DNA of 64,000 bases. Source: Mycobacterium asiaticum DSM 44297. Its GTDB lineage: Bacteria; Actinomycetota; Actinomycetes; Mycobacteriales; Mycobacteriaceae. How positions within the stretch are numbered: the stretch's first letter is position 1; every line of letters begins with the position of its first letter. Where the stretch lies: NCBI RefSeq assembly GCF_000613245.1, contig NZ_HG964937.1, forward strand, positions 781,421-845,420. Direction: 5' to 3'. Positions 7,770-17,251 of the stretch are shown in pieces. The notes beneath the pieces were generated by a model. It searched no databases. It was not told the origin of the DNA and saw only the letters and a program-made list of their open reading frames with translations. A program made the position numbers and the translations under genes.

Positions 7770-8588
7770 GTGACCGCATTGGGTGTAGGACGGGCTGCCG
7801 GTAAACGGGTATTGGTCACCGGAGCCGCCAGGGGACTGGGGCGCAGCCACGCGCTGCGGCTCGCCGAGGAAGGAGCCGACCTCATCCTCGTCGATATTTG
7901 CCGGTCGTTGACAGATCTGGATTATGAGTTGGCCACAGAGGATGATCTTGCGGACACAGTATCTTTGGTGGCCGAGCACGGCCGCCGCTGCGTCAGCCGG
8001 ATAGTCGACGTCCGCGAAGAGACCGCGCTGCGGGAGGCCGTCGATGACGGTGTCGATCAGCTCGGCGGTCTCGACGGTGCGGTGGCCAACGCCGGTGTTC
8101 TCACCATCGCCTCGTGGGACAAGACGACTGCACAGCAGTGGCGCACGGTGGTCGATGTGAACCTGATCGGCACGTGGAACACGTGCGCTGCGGCGATCCC
8201 GCACCTGCTCGCGCAGGGCGGCGGCAGTCTGGTCAACATCAGCTCGGCCGGCGCGCTCAAGGGATATCCGCTGCAGCTGCCCTACACGGCCGCCAAACAA
8301 GGAGTTGTCGGTCTTACCCAGGCGCTGGCCAATGAGCTTGCCGCGCAGAATATTAGGGTCAACTCGGTCCATCCCACCGGGGTCCCGACGGGTATGATCC
8401 CGACAGCGTTGGGTGATCTGCTCGCCGGGGAACGCGCAGACCTGATCCCGACCTTCGTCAACGCCATGCCGACACCGTGCATCGATACCGTCGACGTCAG
8501 CAATGCGGTACTTTTCCTGATTTCCGATGAGTCACGTTTCGTCACCGGCCTACAGTTCAAGGTCGATGCGGGGGTCACGATCAAATGA
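7770..8588 (+). CDS. mycofactocin-coupled SDR family oxidoreductase
   Basis: SDR of 272 residues. It has the TGAARGLGR cofactor motif and the catalytic Ser-Tyr-Lys set (NISSAGA, YTAAK). After the second beta strand there is an insertion reading LDYELATEDDLADTV to EHGRR. That insertion is characteristic of the mycofactocin-coupled SDR family, whose members hold a tightly bound nicotinamide cofactor reoxidised through mycofactocin. The GTG at 7770 follows GGAAAGGAAACCT. It lies alone between the P450 unit and the convergent BVMO operon. It is expected to oxidise a secondary alcohol produced by P450 hydroxylation. Confidence 0.9.
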   Translation: MTALGVGRAAGKRVLVTGAARGLGRSHALRLAEEGADLILVDICRSLTDLDYELATEDDLADTVSLVAEHGRRCVSRIVDVREETALREAVDDGVDQLGGLDGAVANAGVLTIASWDKTTAQQWRTVVDVNLIGTWNTCAAAIPHLLAQGGGSLVNISSAGALKGYPLQLPYTAAKQGVVGLTQALANELAAQNIRVNSVHPTGVPTGMIPTALGDLLAGERADLIPTFVNAMPTPCIDTVDVSNAVLFLISDESRFVTGLQFKVDAGVTIK

Positions 8589-8707
8589 GTAAGCAGACTT
8601 GGTTGGCGCTACGGCCTGGAAGCTGAGAGAAACAAATCCCCCAGTGCAATCGATCGCTAGGGCGCGTCCCACGACCACTTCTCGAACGTCATCAGAGACG
8701 TGTGAGT

Positions 8708-10564
8708 TCACATTTTTGTTGTAATAGTGATCCCTGAGAGATCACCAGCTTCGCGCCAATCATGCAGCAACTGTTCGAATGCGTAGTACCCGAGGCCGTA
8801 CAGCTCGCCGGTATAGGAGCGTGGTCGTAGTTGGCCGGTCCTGTCGGCGACCTCTTGACCGTCGTTGTTGAAATAGCCAGGTGTGCATTCGCGGATGAAG
8901 TCGGTGGTGTCGACAGCGACACTACGGACATGATCAACGTACGCATGCTGGGCTTCCGATGTGGGCTCAACCGTCGCGGCATCGCGCTTGCTTGCCTGTT
9001 CGATGATCCACGCGATGTGCCGAGCTTGGTTGTTGAACGTCTCGGTTGTCGATGCGTTGAATCCGCCTTGAAAAAAGCCCATGTAGAACGAGTTCGGGAA
9101 TCCGTGCGTCATCATGCCGTGCAGCGTACGAAATTCCTGTGCCCAGTTGTCGTAGAGCGATCGGCCGCCGCGCCCGGTGATCTTGTCGATACCCCACCTA
9201 CGTTGAAGGTCGCTCGTCACCTCGAAGCCGCTGGCGAAAATAAGGCAGTCGATCTCGTACTCGGCGCCTTCAAAGATGAAGCCACGTTTGGTGATGCGTT
9301 CCACACCCTGTGTCGGGGACACGTCGAAGAGGGTGACGTTGGGCCGGTTGAACGTCGGGTAGTACACGTCGCTCGAGGCCGGCCGCTTGCACATGTGGCG
9401 GTACCACGGCTTCAGGATCGCCGCTGTCTTGGGATCGTTCACCGACGCGTCAACCCGGGCTCGCAGCCGCTCCATCACGCGGTAATCCATGACCTCCCGG
9501 ACCGCGAGGAACTCCTCGGGCGTCTGCGGCCATCCGGTCTGCACGAACTGCGCAGAGAGGTTGCGGTTGATCTCGGTCCAGATGTCACAGATCCGGTCCG
9601 GCTCGCCGGGCAAGAGTCCGTCGATGGCGGCACGGTGGAAGTTCATCTGACGTTCCCGCTGCCAGCCGGGCTTTAAGCCGGCTATCCAGTCCGGATCGGT
9701 CGGGGCATTGTGACGCTCGTCGACCGTCGACGCGGTGCGCTGCAGGACGAACAGCTGTTGTGCGTACTTGCCGAGGAACGGGATCGCCTGGATCGCCGAC
9801 GCGCCGGTACCGACGATCGCGACCCGCTTGTCGGCCAGCCTGTCGAGCACCGGCTCTTCCTGACTGCCGCCGGTGTAGCCGTAATCCCAACGGGCGGTGT
9901 GGAACATCGCGCCCGCGAACTCTTCGAGTCCGGGTACCCTCGGCACCTTCGGGGTGTTGATCGGCCCCATGGCCAGGATGATGAACCGGGCGCGAAGGTC
10001 GTCACCTCGATCTGTTCCGATGCGCCAGCGGCCGATGGACTCGTCCCAACTCAACGCGTTGACGCAGGTGTGGAACAACGCGCCCCGGTAGAGGTTGAAG
10101 CGTTTGGCGACGCTCTGGCAGTAATTGCGGATCTCGATGCCGTCGGCGAATTTCTTCGACGGAACGAAATCCATCTCTTCCAGTAACGGCAGATAACAGT
10201 AGGAGTCGTTGTCGCAGGAAAGACCGGGATATCGGTTCCAATACCAGACGCCGCCGAAATCACCGGCCTGCTCGATGATTCGGCAGTCTTCGATGCCTGC
10301 CTTGCGAAGGTGGTAGCCAGCCAGGACCCCGGCCCACCCACCGCCGAGAATCGCCACGTCCATCTCGTCGTGCAGGGCTGGGCGCGAGGCCCGCGGCATA
10401 TGGGGATCGCTGTAATCGAGGGCGGCGCTGCTCTCCGATGCGGCGGCGTATTGTGCCTGCCCTTCGGGCCGGAGCCGTCGGTCGCGCTCCCAGCGGTAAC
10501 GCTGTCGGAGGGTGGGAATGTCCACATCTTCGGGATCGGGGAGGTTTGTCGGTTCACACGTCAT
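8708..10564 (-). CDS. flavin-containing Baeyer-Villiger-type monooxygenase
   Basis: Flavoprotein of 618 residues. A leader of about 65 residues precedes the first Rossmann motif (GGGWAG), followed by the BVMO-type segment FAGAMFHTARWD and a second nucleotide-binding motif (GTGASA). It inserts oxygen next to a ketone to form an ester or lactone, using FAD and NADPH. The ATG at 10564 overlaps the end of the P450 reading frame. It is last in the seven-gene operon from 16988, together with acyl-CoA dehydrogenases and a ketosteroid-isomerase-like protein. This points to cleavage of a cyclic ketone intermediate. Confidence 0.9.
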   Translation of the reverse strand: MTCEPTNLPDPEDVDIPTLRQRYRWERDRRLRPEGQAQYAAASESSAALDYSDPHMPRASRPALHDEMDVAILGGGWAGVLAGYHLRKAGIEDCRIIEQAGDFGGVWYWNRYPGLSCDNDSYCYLPLLEEMDFVPSKKFADGIEIRNYCQSVAKRFNLYRGALFHTCVNALSWDESIGRWRIGTDRGDDLRARFIILAMGPINTPKVPRVPGLEEFAGAMFHTARWDYGYTGGSQEEPVLDRLADKRVAIVGTGASAIQAIPFLGKYAQQLFVLQRTASTVDERHNAPTDPDWIAGLKPGWQRERQMNFHRAAIDGLLPGEPDRICDIWTEINRNLSAQFVQTGWPQTPEEFLAVREVMDYRVMERLRARVDASVNDPKTAAILKPWYRHMCKRPASSDVYYPTFNRPNVTLFDVSPTQGVERITKRGFIFEGAEYEIDCLIFASGFEVTSDLQRRWGIDKITGRGGRSLYDNWAQEFRTLHGMMTHGFPNSFYMGFFQGGFNASTTETFNNQARHIAWIIEQASKRDAATVEPTSEAQHAYVDHVRSVAVDTTDFIRECTPGYFNNDGQEVADRTGQLRPRSYTGELYGLGYYAFEQLLHDWREAGDLSGITITTKM

Positions 10565-11886
10565 GGGCGTGGCTCCCCTCTGCCGGTCCCGCGGTGAATG
10601 TCAGGGGAAGGCTCTCCATCGCCAGCAGCGCTGCGTTGGGGAGATATCTGATGTCCTCGACCGGCACCGCCAGATGCAGGTCGGGAAGCCTCAGCGCGAC
10701 CTGGCGCGCCGCGACCAGCAATTGCATGCGCGCCAGGGCGAATTCCCAGGCACAAGTGGGTGCCGGCCCCGAAGGTCATGCTCTTTCTGAGATTGATGCG
10801 GCTGAGGTCGAACTGCCGCGGGCATTGGAAGACGGAATCGTCGTCGTTGGCCGAAGCGAACAAGATCAGCAGATGTGCACCTTCGGGAAGCTCGACACCA
10901 CCAAGGTTCACGGGCGCGGTGGTAACCCGCGACAGTGCACGAACCGGAGGTTCGAGCCGCAGCAGTTCCTCGATCAGTTTGCTCATCTGCGCGTCGTCGC
11001 GGCCGGCCGCGTAGAAGTGCTCGCTGATCTCCGGGTTAGTCGCGACCTGGAAGAGGATGTTGGTAAAAGCTGTCGACATCGAATCGTGGGTGTTGATCAG
11101 CAATGCGCGCGCAGTGGCGACCAGCTCGTCGAAACTCAGCGGTTCCTCATCCGAAGCGGGCGCTGTGATGATGTCGGAGAGCATGTCGTCTTCCGGTTCC
11201 TCTACGCGTCGGCGAACCAGATCGATGAGATAGCGCTGCATCTGAGCGAGTTCGCGCGCAGCGGCCAGCATGTCTTCGCGAGTGTTCTGCAGACTGAACT
11301 GGGATAGGTAGGCACTGCCCCAACGCTTGATGGTGGCCTGGTCCAGGCCTTCGACATGCAGTTGCTGCTGGCTGAACGCGATCGCCATCGGCAGCGCGAG
11401 ATCGTGCAACCCGTCGACGCGTCCACGGTCGACGAAACCGTCGATAAGGCCGTTGACGAGATCCTCGAATTGCGGCTGAAGGGAATTCATTCGCTTCCTG
11501 CTGAACGCCTGGGACAACAGCCGGCGCACCCGGGTGTGCTTGGGCGGATCGATGTTGGCGACGTCGGGGAAGAAGCCGCCGCCCTCGCGCTCCAGCACTT
11601 CTTTGATCGCGTCGAGGTGGCCGCTCGCCATTTGCTTGTAGTAGCCGAGCTCCTGGGAGAACACCACAGGGTCACGAAGCACCGTCATCAAGTCTTCGTG
11701 ACGTGACACCAAATACATGCCCAGGTCCTTCTCGAAGTGAACCGGGTCGCAGTTACGTAGCGCGCGATAGTAGTCGAACGGCTTCTCCTGGACGGCTGGG
11801 TCGATGAAGCACACCTTCTCCAAGAGATCTGAATATCCGCCGTTGGCAGGGCAGTTCGTCGCGCCATTGGAATGTTCAGTCGTCAC
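10554..11886 (-). CDS. cytochrome P450 with apparent frameshift after the haem motif
   Basis: P450 whose frame is normal through the I-helix (LLINTHDSMST), the K-helix EELLR and the haem loop FGAGTHLCLG, then loses all similarity. One extra base in the GGGAATTCGCC stretch (minus strand, 10741-10748) shifts it; as read, the frame stops at 10561. Removing one A or T restores LALARMQLLVAARQVALRLP and a normal P450 end, with the stop at 10554 overlapping the BVMO start. Start is GTG at 11886. The Cys ligand is retained but the last 60-70 residues are wrong as read. It is either a fresh inactivation or a one-base sequencing error. Confidence 0.88.
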
Positions 11887-13531
11887 GGGTGTGCCTACTT
11901 TCGATCACGTGTTGGCAGTCAAGCTCAGCGACAACGCGAGCCGTCTGGTTCTGACCGTCCCAGGTGTGCGGCCCGATTCCGCGTTGTCGAAGATCGGCCT
12001 TGATCACGCGCAACGTTGCTTGGGTCTTCGGCAGTTCGTCGATGAACTCGATGTACCGGGGCACCATGAAACGGGTCATCCGGCTCGCAAGGTCCGCTGC
12101 CAACTCGGGCGCGGTGATCGACGAACCCGCACGGCGCACCGCGAACACAAGAACCTCGTCTTCCACCGAATCCGCCGGAACCGCGACCGCGGCACACTCG
12201 ACAATCTCCGGATTCTGCAGCACGTCAGCTTCGACTTCGAACGACGAGATATTCTCTCCCCGTCGCCGGATCACGTCTTTGAGCCGGTCGACGAATGTGT
12301 ACTCGCCGTCGGCGTTACGGATGAGCGCGTCCCCGGTGTGAAACCAGCCGTTGCGCCACGCTGAGGCGGTTGCGCTGTCGTTGTTCAGATATCCGGCGTT
12401 CATCACCCACGGCTCTCGCGCCCTGATCGCGCATTCCCCGGGGGTGCCGTCCGGAACTTCGTAATCGTTGGTGTCCACCAGCCGGACCTCGAAACCCGGA
12501 TAACCCCGCCGGAGCCGGCCCACGGTGTGCTCGCTGGCGGGGTTCCACCCCGACCGGATCGCCACGCCGCCCTCGGTGCTGTTGTACACGGTGCAGATGC
12601 GTACACCGAATCTCTCGCTGAACTGACGATAACTGTTGCCCAGCGGAGCCATGAACAGGTTGGTCAACGTGGTGGGGCCGTCCGGACTGTTGGGATCGCG
12701 CAGCAGCACGTCCGCCATCGATCCGACCAACATGCCTGTGGTGACACCGAACTCACGTATGTCGCTCCAGAAAGCGCTGAGCGCGAATCGTGGTCGCATG
12801 ATGACCTGGCCACCGACCATCGCAGCGTTGAAAGGGATGGATTTGGAGCCGAAATGGGCGTGCGACGTCGTGCAGTAGAAGACATCGTCCGACGTGAGGT
12901 CTTCGAGCGGGAAGGTTCCAGAATTGATCGAGTGGAGTTGCCCCCAGGGCAGACGCACGGCCTTGGAGGGCCCGGTGGTCCCCGATGTGTAGGTGACACA
13001 GGCAATGTCGTGGGACTGCGGCTCGGTCATCGCGCCCTTCGCCTCGGTGAGGTCTGCGTCGATGTCGGCCGGCCGAGTCGGGGCAGGAAGCGAGGTCGCC
13101 GGGATCGATAGCTCGTCATGGTCGCCGATGACCAGAACCCTTGTGACGGTGTGAAGTTCAGCAGCGACAGCCTCTACTACGCAGAGGTGCCGTGCGGCGA
13201 CGACGAGCAGGGCTGGCGCGCAGTTGTTGATCGCGTAGGCGAGCATACGGCCACGGAATTCCGGGTTGGTGGCCGCGTCGATCGCGCCGATACTCGCAAG
13301 CCCCAGCCACACGGCCACCGAGTCCAGGCCGGCGTCGAGCACGGTGACCACGACATCCCCGCGGCCGACGCCCAGTGCGAGGAAGCGTGCCGACCATAGC
13401 GTCATCGACTCCCGTAGTTCGGCCCACGTTGCCGCGTCGCCGTCGACGGTCCGGACGAAGTGCCGACGCGGATCCGTGGCGGCCATCCGATTGACGATGG
13501 CCGGCAACGTTTCCCGGGTCGGCAAGGTCAC
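11876..13531 (-). CDS. acyl-CoA synthetase (FadD-like, AMP-binding)
   Basis: Adenylate-forming ligase of 551 residues. It has the P-loop YTSGTTGPSKAV, the YNSTEGG motif, the GWFHTGD motif and the hinge region DRLKDVIRRRGENIS with the C-terminal domain. It converts a carboxylic acid to its CoA ester with ATP. The GTG at 13531 overlaps the stop of the isomerase-like gene by 4 nt; the open frame up to 13696 is shadow. The motif style resembles the crotonobetaine/carnitine CoA-ligase branch. In this operon it would activate the acid made by the aldehyde dehydrogenases. Confidence 0.92.
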   Translation of the reverse strand: MTLPTRETLPAIVNRMAATDPRRHFVRTVDGDAATWAELRESMTLWSARFLALGVGRGDVVVTVLDAGLDSVAVWLGLASIGAIDAATNPEFRGRMLAYAINNCAPALLVVAARHLCVVEAVAAELHTVTRVLVIGDHDELSIPATSLPAPTRPADIDADLTEAKGAMTEPQSHDIACVTYTSGTTGPSKAVRLPWGQLHSINSGTFPLEDLTSDDVFYCTTSHAHFGSKSIPFNAAMVGGQVIMRPRFALSAFWSDIREFGVTTGMLVGSMADVLLRDPNSPDGPTTLTNLFMAPLGNSYRQFSERFGVRICTVYNSTEGGVAIRSGWNPASEHTVGRLRRGYPGFEVRLVDTNDYEVPDGTPGECAIRAREPWVMNAGYLNNDSATASAWRNGWFHTGDALIRNADGEYTFVDRLKDVIRRRGENISSFEVEADVLQNPEIVECAAVAVPADSVEDEVLVFAVRRAGSSITAPELAADLASRMTRFMVPRYIEFIDELPKTQATLRVIKADLRQRGIGPHTWDGQNQTARVVAELDCQHVIESRHTRDD

Positions 13532-13896
13532 GCGTACTTCCAGAACGCGCGCATCATCGAGATCTTGCCGACGTCGTTGAAGGTGAAGTGGTCGATCAGT
13601 GGACCGACGTGCTGCAAGGCGCCGTTGCGGGTGACGACACCCTGCAGGATGGCAATCGCCTCGTTGCCACAGATGACGATGTCGCGCTCGAGCCACAATT
13701 TCATCGGCGACAGATCAGACACCATGTCCCAGAATGTGGTTCGCAGGCTTTCGAGCCCGGTGTAGGTGTCGACCCCGACCGGGTCTTCCAGAACGGTGTC
13801 ATCGGCCCACAACGCCAGCCAGCCCTCTTTGTCGTGATTGCTCAACGTTTCACAGTGATTGTTGATCGCTGCGACGATCGCGTCAGCGTCGGGCAT
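13528..13896 (-). CDS. ketosteroid-isomerase-like NTF2-fold protein
   Basis: Protein of 122 residues closely resembling delta-5-3-ketosteroid isomerase: ALWADDTVLEDPVG matches the region around catalytic Asp38, and GPLIDHFTFN matches the region of the second acidic residue (here Asp102). Residue numbering is the same as in the Comamonas enzyme through position 41. At position 14, where the oxyanion Tyr is expected, there is His. It may isomerise an unsaturated keto compound by a modified mechanism, or may only bind it. It sits between the crotonase and FadD genes in the 16988 operon. Confidence 0.78.
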   Translation of the reverse strand: MPDADAIVAAINNHCETLSNHDKEGWLALWADDTVLEDPVGVDTYTGLESLRTTFWDMVSDLSPMKLWLERDIVICGNEAIAILQGVVTRNGALQHVGPLIDHFTFNDVGKISMMRAFWKYA

Positions 13897-13952
13897 TGGT
13901 CACCTCTCTCGACATTGATTCGGTGCGCAGAACATGATCGGGCATTGCCAGG

Positions 13953-14807
13953 TCAGACTTTGCTCACCTCGTCGTCCCAACCCGAGTCACGCGCCCGCAC
14001 CGCAGCTTTGACGCCCTTCTCGTGGATGAGACGGAGGTGGTGCTCCTTGGCGACGGCTGCCTGCGCGTCGGGCACGTAGGGGTCTCGGCCCACATCGACC
14101 ATCGCCGACAGCCCGGCCGCCTCGTAAAGCCGGTGTGTACCGCGCTTGTTGGCGACCAGGTCGCCGGTCTCCATTCGCGCGATCTGCTCGGCGAAGCACA
14201 TCGCGACGGCTTCTTCTTCACCCAGCGGGACGACGCGGTTCACGTAGAACAGGTCGCGCGCGGTTTGCGCGTCCAGCCATCCCCCTGTCATCCACAACTG
14301 CTTCATCACTCGGATGGGGAAGTGGAACGGCATCAGTGCGTAGGGTCCGTAGGGAGCACCGACCCCCACCCGAGACTCTTCCCAGCTGAAACGGGTGTTC
14401 TCGGCTGCGATGACCACGTCGGCGGCGAGAAGGAATGTGTTCGCGTGGGGTCCGACGAAGCCCTTGGCCGCAACGACGAGACCTTTGGTGAATCGCCACG
14501 GAGGCAACAGGTCTCCGGTGTGGACCCAGTACTTGTCCTCTATTGTCGCGGGTTCCTGTCCGCCGACGGTCTCGCTGGCTACTTGCTGGATGTCGTGTCC
14601 GGACGAGAAGTTGGGCCCCGCCGCGCAGAGCAGCACGCATTTGACGCTGTCGATGCGGTTGCAGTCCGCGAGGACGGAATAGAATTCCTTCTCCATGCCG
14701 CTGTTGATTGCATTCATTTTCGCCGGCCGGTTCAGGCGGACCGTGACGATACCACCGAGCCGACGCACCACCAGGTAGTCCATTGCTGGCCAATCAGTCT
14801 CAGCCAC
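13953..14807 (-). CDS. enoyl-CoA hydratase/isomerase family protein (crotonase)
   Basis: Crotonase-fold protein of 284 residues. The oxyanion-hole segment GPNFSSGHDIQ is present, and the second half contains SRVGVGAPYGPY where one catalytic acid normally sits. It would hydrate, isomerise or cleave an enoyl-CoA. Start is GTG at 14807, 26 nt after the acyl-CoA dehydrogenase. The 56-nt gap to the isomerase-like gene shows no promoter or terminator that I can support, so it belongs to the same operon. Confidence 0.9.
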   Translation of the reverse strand: MAETDWPAMDYLVVRRLGGIVTVRLNRPAKMNAINSGMEKEFYSVLADCNRIDSVKCVLLCAAGPNFSSGHDIQQVASETVGGQEPATIEDKYWVHTGDLLPPWRFTKGLVVAAKGFVGPHANTFLLAADVVIAAENTRFSWEESRVGVGAPYGPYALMPFHFPIRVMKQLWMTGGWLDAQTARDLFYVNRVVPLGEEEAVAMCFAEQIARMETGDLVANKRGTHRLYEAAGLSAMVDVGRDPYVPDAQAAVAKEHHLRLIHEKGVKAAVRARDSGWDDEVSKV

Positions 14808-14833
14808 AGCGCTTCTCCTGTCCTACGACGTGA

Positions 14834-16009
14834 TCAGCCACGGGGAAGACCGAGGACGTGTTGAGCGATGATGTTGCGCTGGATCTCCGACGTTCCGCCC
14901 GCGATGGTGGCCGCCACGCCCCGGGTGTAGCGCTCGAAGCTGCTGGCGAAATATTCGTCGTTGTTCATGTGCTGATAGCGACCGGTGACGGGATGGAGCA
15001 AACCGTCGATTCCGGACATCGACAGCACGACATCAGCGGCGCGACATTCGGCTTCTGACCCCAGGAGTTTGAGTAACGAGATCGACGAGGTGTCGGCTTC
15101 ACCGCGCGCGGCCCGGCCCAGCGCGGCTGAACCCAACGCGCGTAGGGCGTGGTAGTCGATGATCATCGACGCGTACTGGTCTTGCCCGACCGGCGACCGT
15201 GGTCGGCAGTCGGCGATCAGGTTGTCGAGCCGGTCGGCGAACAGGAGCCACATCATCGTCCGCTCTTGGCCAAGTGAACCGTTGGCTACTCGCCAACCCT
15301 GATTCAGCTCGCCAACCAGGTTCGCTGCAGGGACGCGGACGTCGGTGAAGAACACTTCGTTGAAATCGAGATTGTCCGCGCTGGCGATATCGCCGAAGGG
15401 TCGGCAGACCAGGCCTTTACTGTCCGTCGGGATCAGCAACGCTGAAATGCCCTTGTGTTTGGGCGCATCGGGATCGGTGCGCACGAATGCGAGCAGAAAG
15501 TCGGCGTCGTGGGCTCCCGATGTCCACACCTTCTGGCCGGTGACGATGAAATCGTCGCCGTCGCGGACTGCGCGTGTCCGCAGTGAGGCGAGGTCCGAAC
15601 CGGCATTGGGCTCGCTCATGCCCAGCGAGGCTGTCTTCTCACCGCGTAACACGGGTACGGCCCACTGTTGCTTCTGTTCGGAGGTGCCGAACGATATCAA
15701 CGACGTCGCAACGATGTTGACGCCCTGCGGATTGAAGCTGTGGAAGATCCTGCGGCGACACAGTTCGTCGAGATGGACGAACTGCTGGAGTACCGTGGCA
15801 TTGCGCCCCCCGAACTCCGGCGGCTGGGCGGGCAGCAGCCACCCTTGGTCGAACAGCAGGCGCTGCCAGTCCCTGGCCCACTGCGGCATGTGCGACACCG
15901 AACGCGGTCGCTCCCGGGTGAGGGCCTCCGATGGCGTGTGTTCGTCGAGGAACGCCGCGAACTCGGCCCGGAAGGCTTCGACGTCGTCGTCAAAAGTCAG
16001 CTGCACCAT
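14834..16009 (-). CDS. acyl-CoA dehydrogenase, larger subunit of a probable pair
   Basis: FAD-dependent acyl-CoA dehydrogenase of 391 residues: LGMSEPNAGSDL and VTGQKVWTSGAHDAD (FAD contacts) and the C-terminal IAGGTSEIQRN. In single-gene enzymes such as MCAD the last region reads YEGTSQIQR with a catalytic Glu; here Gly is at that place. The ATG at 16009 follows GAAGGAGT and overlaps the preceding acyl-CoA dehydrogenase by 20 nt. Overlapping pairs of this kind in actinobacterial steroid degradation form alpha2beta2 enzymes in which both chains build the active site, and the same is inferred here. Confidence 0.92.
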   Translation of the reverse strand: MVQLTFDDDVEAFRAEFAAFLDEHTPSEALTRERPRSVSHMPQWARDWQRLLFDQGWLLPAQPPEFGGRNATVLQQFVHLDELCRRRIFHSFNPQGVNIVATSLISFGTSEQKQQWAVPVLRGEKTASLGMSEPNAGSDLASLRTRAVRDGDDFIVTGQKVWTSGAHDADFLLAFVRTDPDAPKHKGISALLIPTDSKGLVCRPFGDIASADNLDFNEVFFTDVRVPAANLVGELNQGWRVANGSLGQERTMMWLLFADRLDNLIADCRPRSPVGQDQYASMIIDYHALRALGSAALGRAARGEADTSSISLLKLLGSEAECRAADVVLSMSGIDGLLHPVTGRYQHMNNDEYFASSFERYTRGVAATIAGGTSEIQRNIIAQHVLGLPRG

Positions 16010-16988
16010 ACTCCTTCGCGATGAATGCGCGGTGCTCCTCAGCGCTGCCGAGCAAAACTTCGCCTGCCCGGGCACGCTTGACGGCGAACTGCAGATCGTT
16101 CTCCCAGGTCAGTCCCATCGCACCGAAGCACTGCATCCCGCTGCGGACGACCTGCGACTGTGCCTCGCCTGCAGCGGCTTTCGCCATTCGGGTCAGGAGG
16201 CGACGGCGCGGATCGTCGGCGGCGATGGTGAGCGCTGCGAAGTAAGCCAGCGCACGGGCGCGCTCGATCGCCACGTACATGTCGACGGCCTTGTGCTGGA
16301 GCGCCTGGAATGACCCGATCACGACCCCGAACTGCCGACGCTGCTTGAGGTGATCCAAGGTCAGATCGAGAATGCGTCGACACGCACCGACAATCGTGAT
16401 CGCGACGCCAGTGAGCGCGATCTGAAACGCCCGTTCGCCGTCGGTACGGACACGGTCCTGCTCGTCGACCGGGACGGAATCGAACCATAGGTCGGCGACA
16501 TGGAGGACGGGGTCGAATGTCTTGACTCGGCGGGTGAGCACCGCGTTTCGGTCGACGATGAACACCCCCGATGCGGTGGTGACTGCGAGGCGATCTGCGC
16601 GATCACCGTCGAGGATGAATCGGGCCACACCGTCAAGGACCCAGCCGTCGCGTTGACTGCGGGTGGTGACCCCTTTCCAAACCGCGGTGCCGGCCTGGGA
16701 AGGGTCGTAGTGGTCCCCGGCCAAGGGCGCGAACTGGGTGAGCGAAGCAAGAAACGGTGTCGGATCCGACGCGCGTCCCAGCTCCTCGAGGACCAGGATG
16801 AGTTCGATCATGTTGTCTGCATCGGCCAGTTCCGTCCACCCCTGATTGCGGTACCACTGCCACAGGTCGTCGGGGGTCGAACGTCCTTCGGCGACCTGGC
16901 GGACCAAGGAGGGCGGGCACTGCTTGTCCACCGCTTCCCGGACCGTGTCACGCCAAAAGCGCTGGTCGTCATCGAGCTCAAGAAGCAC
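15990..16988 (-). CDS. acyl-CoA dehydrogenase, smaller subunit of a probable pair
   Basis: Acyl-CoA dehydrogenase-like protein of 332 residues. It is shorter and more divergent than its partner: the FAD-contact region in the middle is degenerate (VLDGVARFILDGDRAD), while the C-terminal helix part (RRQFGVVIGSFQALQHKAVD and MGLTWENDL) is well kept. The TWENDL acidic residues are where heteromeric FadE enzymes carry their catalytic acid. GTG start at 16988, first gene of a seven-gene operon, about 24 nt from the predicted transcription start. Family and pairing are firm; the substrate is unknown. Confidence 0.9.
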   Translation of the reverse strand: MLLELDDDQRFWRDTVREAVDKQCPPSLVRQVAEGRSTPDDLWQWYRNQGWTELADADNMIELILVLEELGRASDPTPFLASLTQFAPLAGDHYDPSQAGTAVWKGVTTRSQRDGWVLDGVARFILDGDRADRLAVTTASGVFIVDRNAVLTRRVKTFDPVLHVADLWFDSVPVDEQDRVRTDGERAFQIALTGVAITIVGACRRILDLTLDHLKQRRQFGVVIGSFQALQHKAVDMYVAIERARALAYFAALTIAADDPRRRLLTRMAKAAAGEAQSQVVRSGMQCFGAMGLTWENDLQFAVKRARAGEVLLGSAEEHRAFIAKEYGAADF

Positions 16989-17019
16989 GCTCGCTCCGTC
17001 TCAGTTGATGGTCTGCTGC

Positions 17020-17050
17020 GAGAATAATGTTCTCCGGAAGTGAAAGTCAA
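17020..17050 (-). promoter_or_regulatory. promoter and TetR-type operator of the 16988 operon
   Basis: The palindrome GAGAAT-AAT-GTTCTC (17020-17034, one arm mismatch) lies under the -10 TATTCT (17021-17026), with TTGACT as -35 (17045-17050) and an 18-nt spacer on the minus strand. The layout is identical to 4278-4308, and the flanking GAAAGTCAACGT is shared too. It probably binds the TetR protein encoded at 20231-20935. Confidence 0.7.
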
Positions 17051-17062
17051 CGTAGGCAAGTG

Positions 17063-17092
17063 TTGACAATCGCCGTGAGCGGATAGCAGCAT
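17063..17092 (+). promoter_or_regulatory. divergent promoter for the MaoC-FadD operon
   Basis: TTGACA (17063-17068), an 18-nt spacer and CAGCATTCAG match TTGACA and CAGGATTCAG at 4321-4350. It lies about 30 nt from the operator palindrome at 17020. One repressor site could therefore govern both directions. The start of the MaoC-type gene is at 17252, leaving a leader of about 160 nt. Confidence 0.5.
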
Positions 17093-17251
17093 TCAGCGTT
17101 AGCGGACTTCGTCCTGGGTGTATTCGGCTGGGAGATATCGCCTGGCAGGTGGGTTCTGAGCAGTTGCGCGAGGACGTCGTGCGAGCACGAAGTGCACGAC
17201 CGGGCGACCCGCCGGTCATCGAGGCCACCGCTACCGAGCAGGAGAGGCATT

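Noticed and set aside
13532..13696. N-terminal extension of the acyl-CoA synthetase
   Set aside because: It overlaps the isomerase-like gene, and the GTG overlap at 13531 is typical of this operon.
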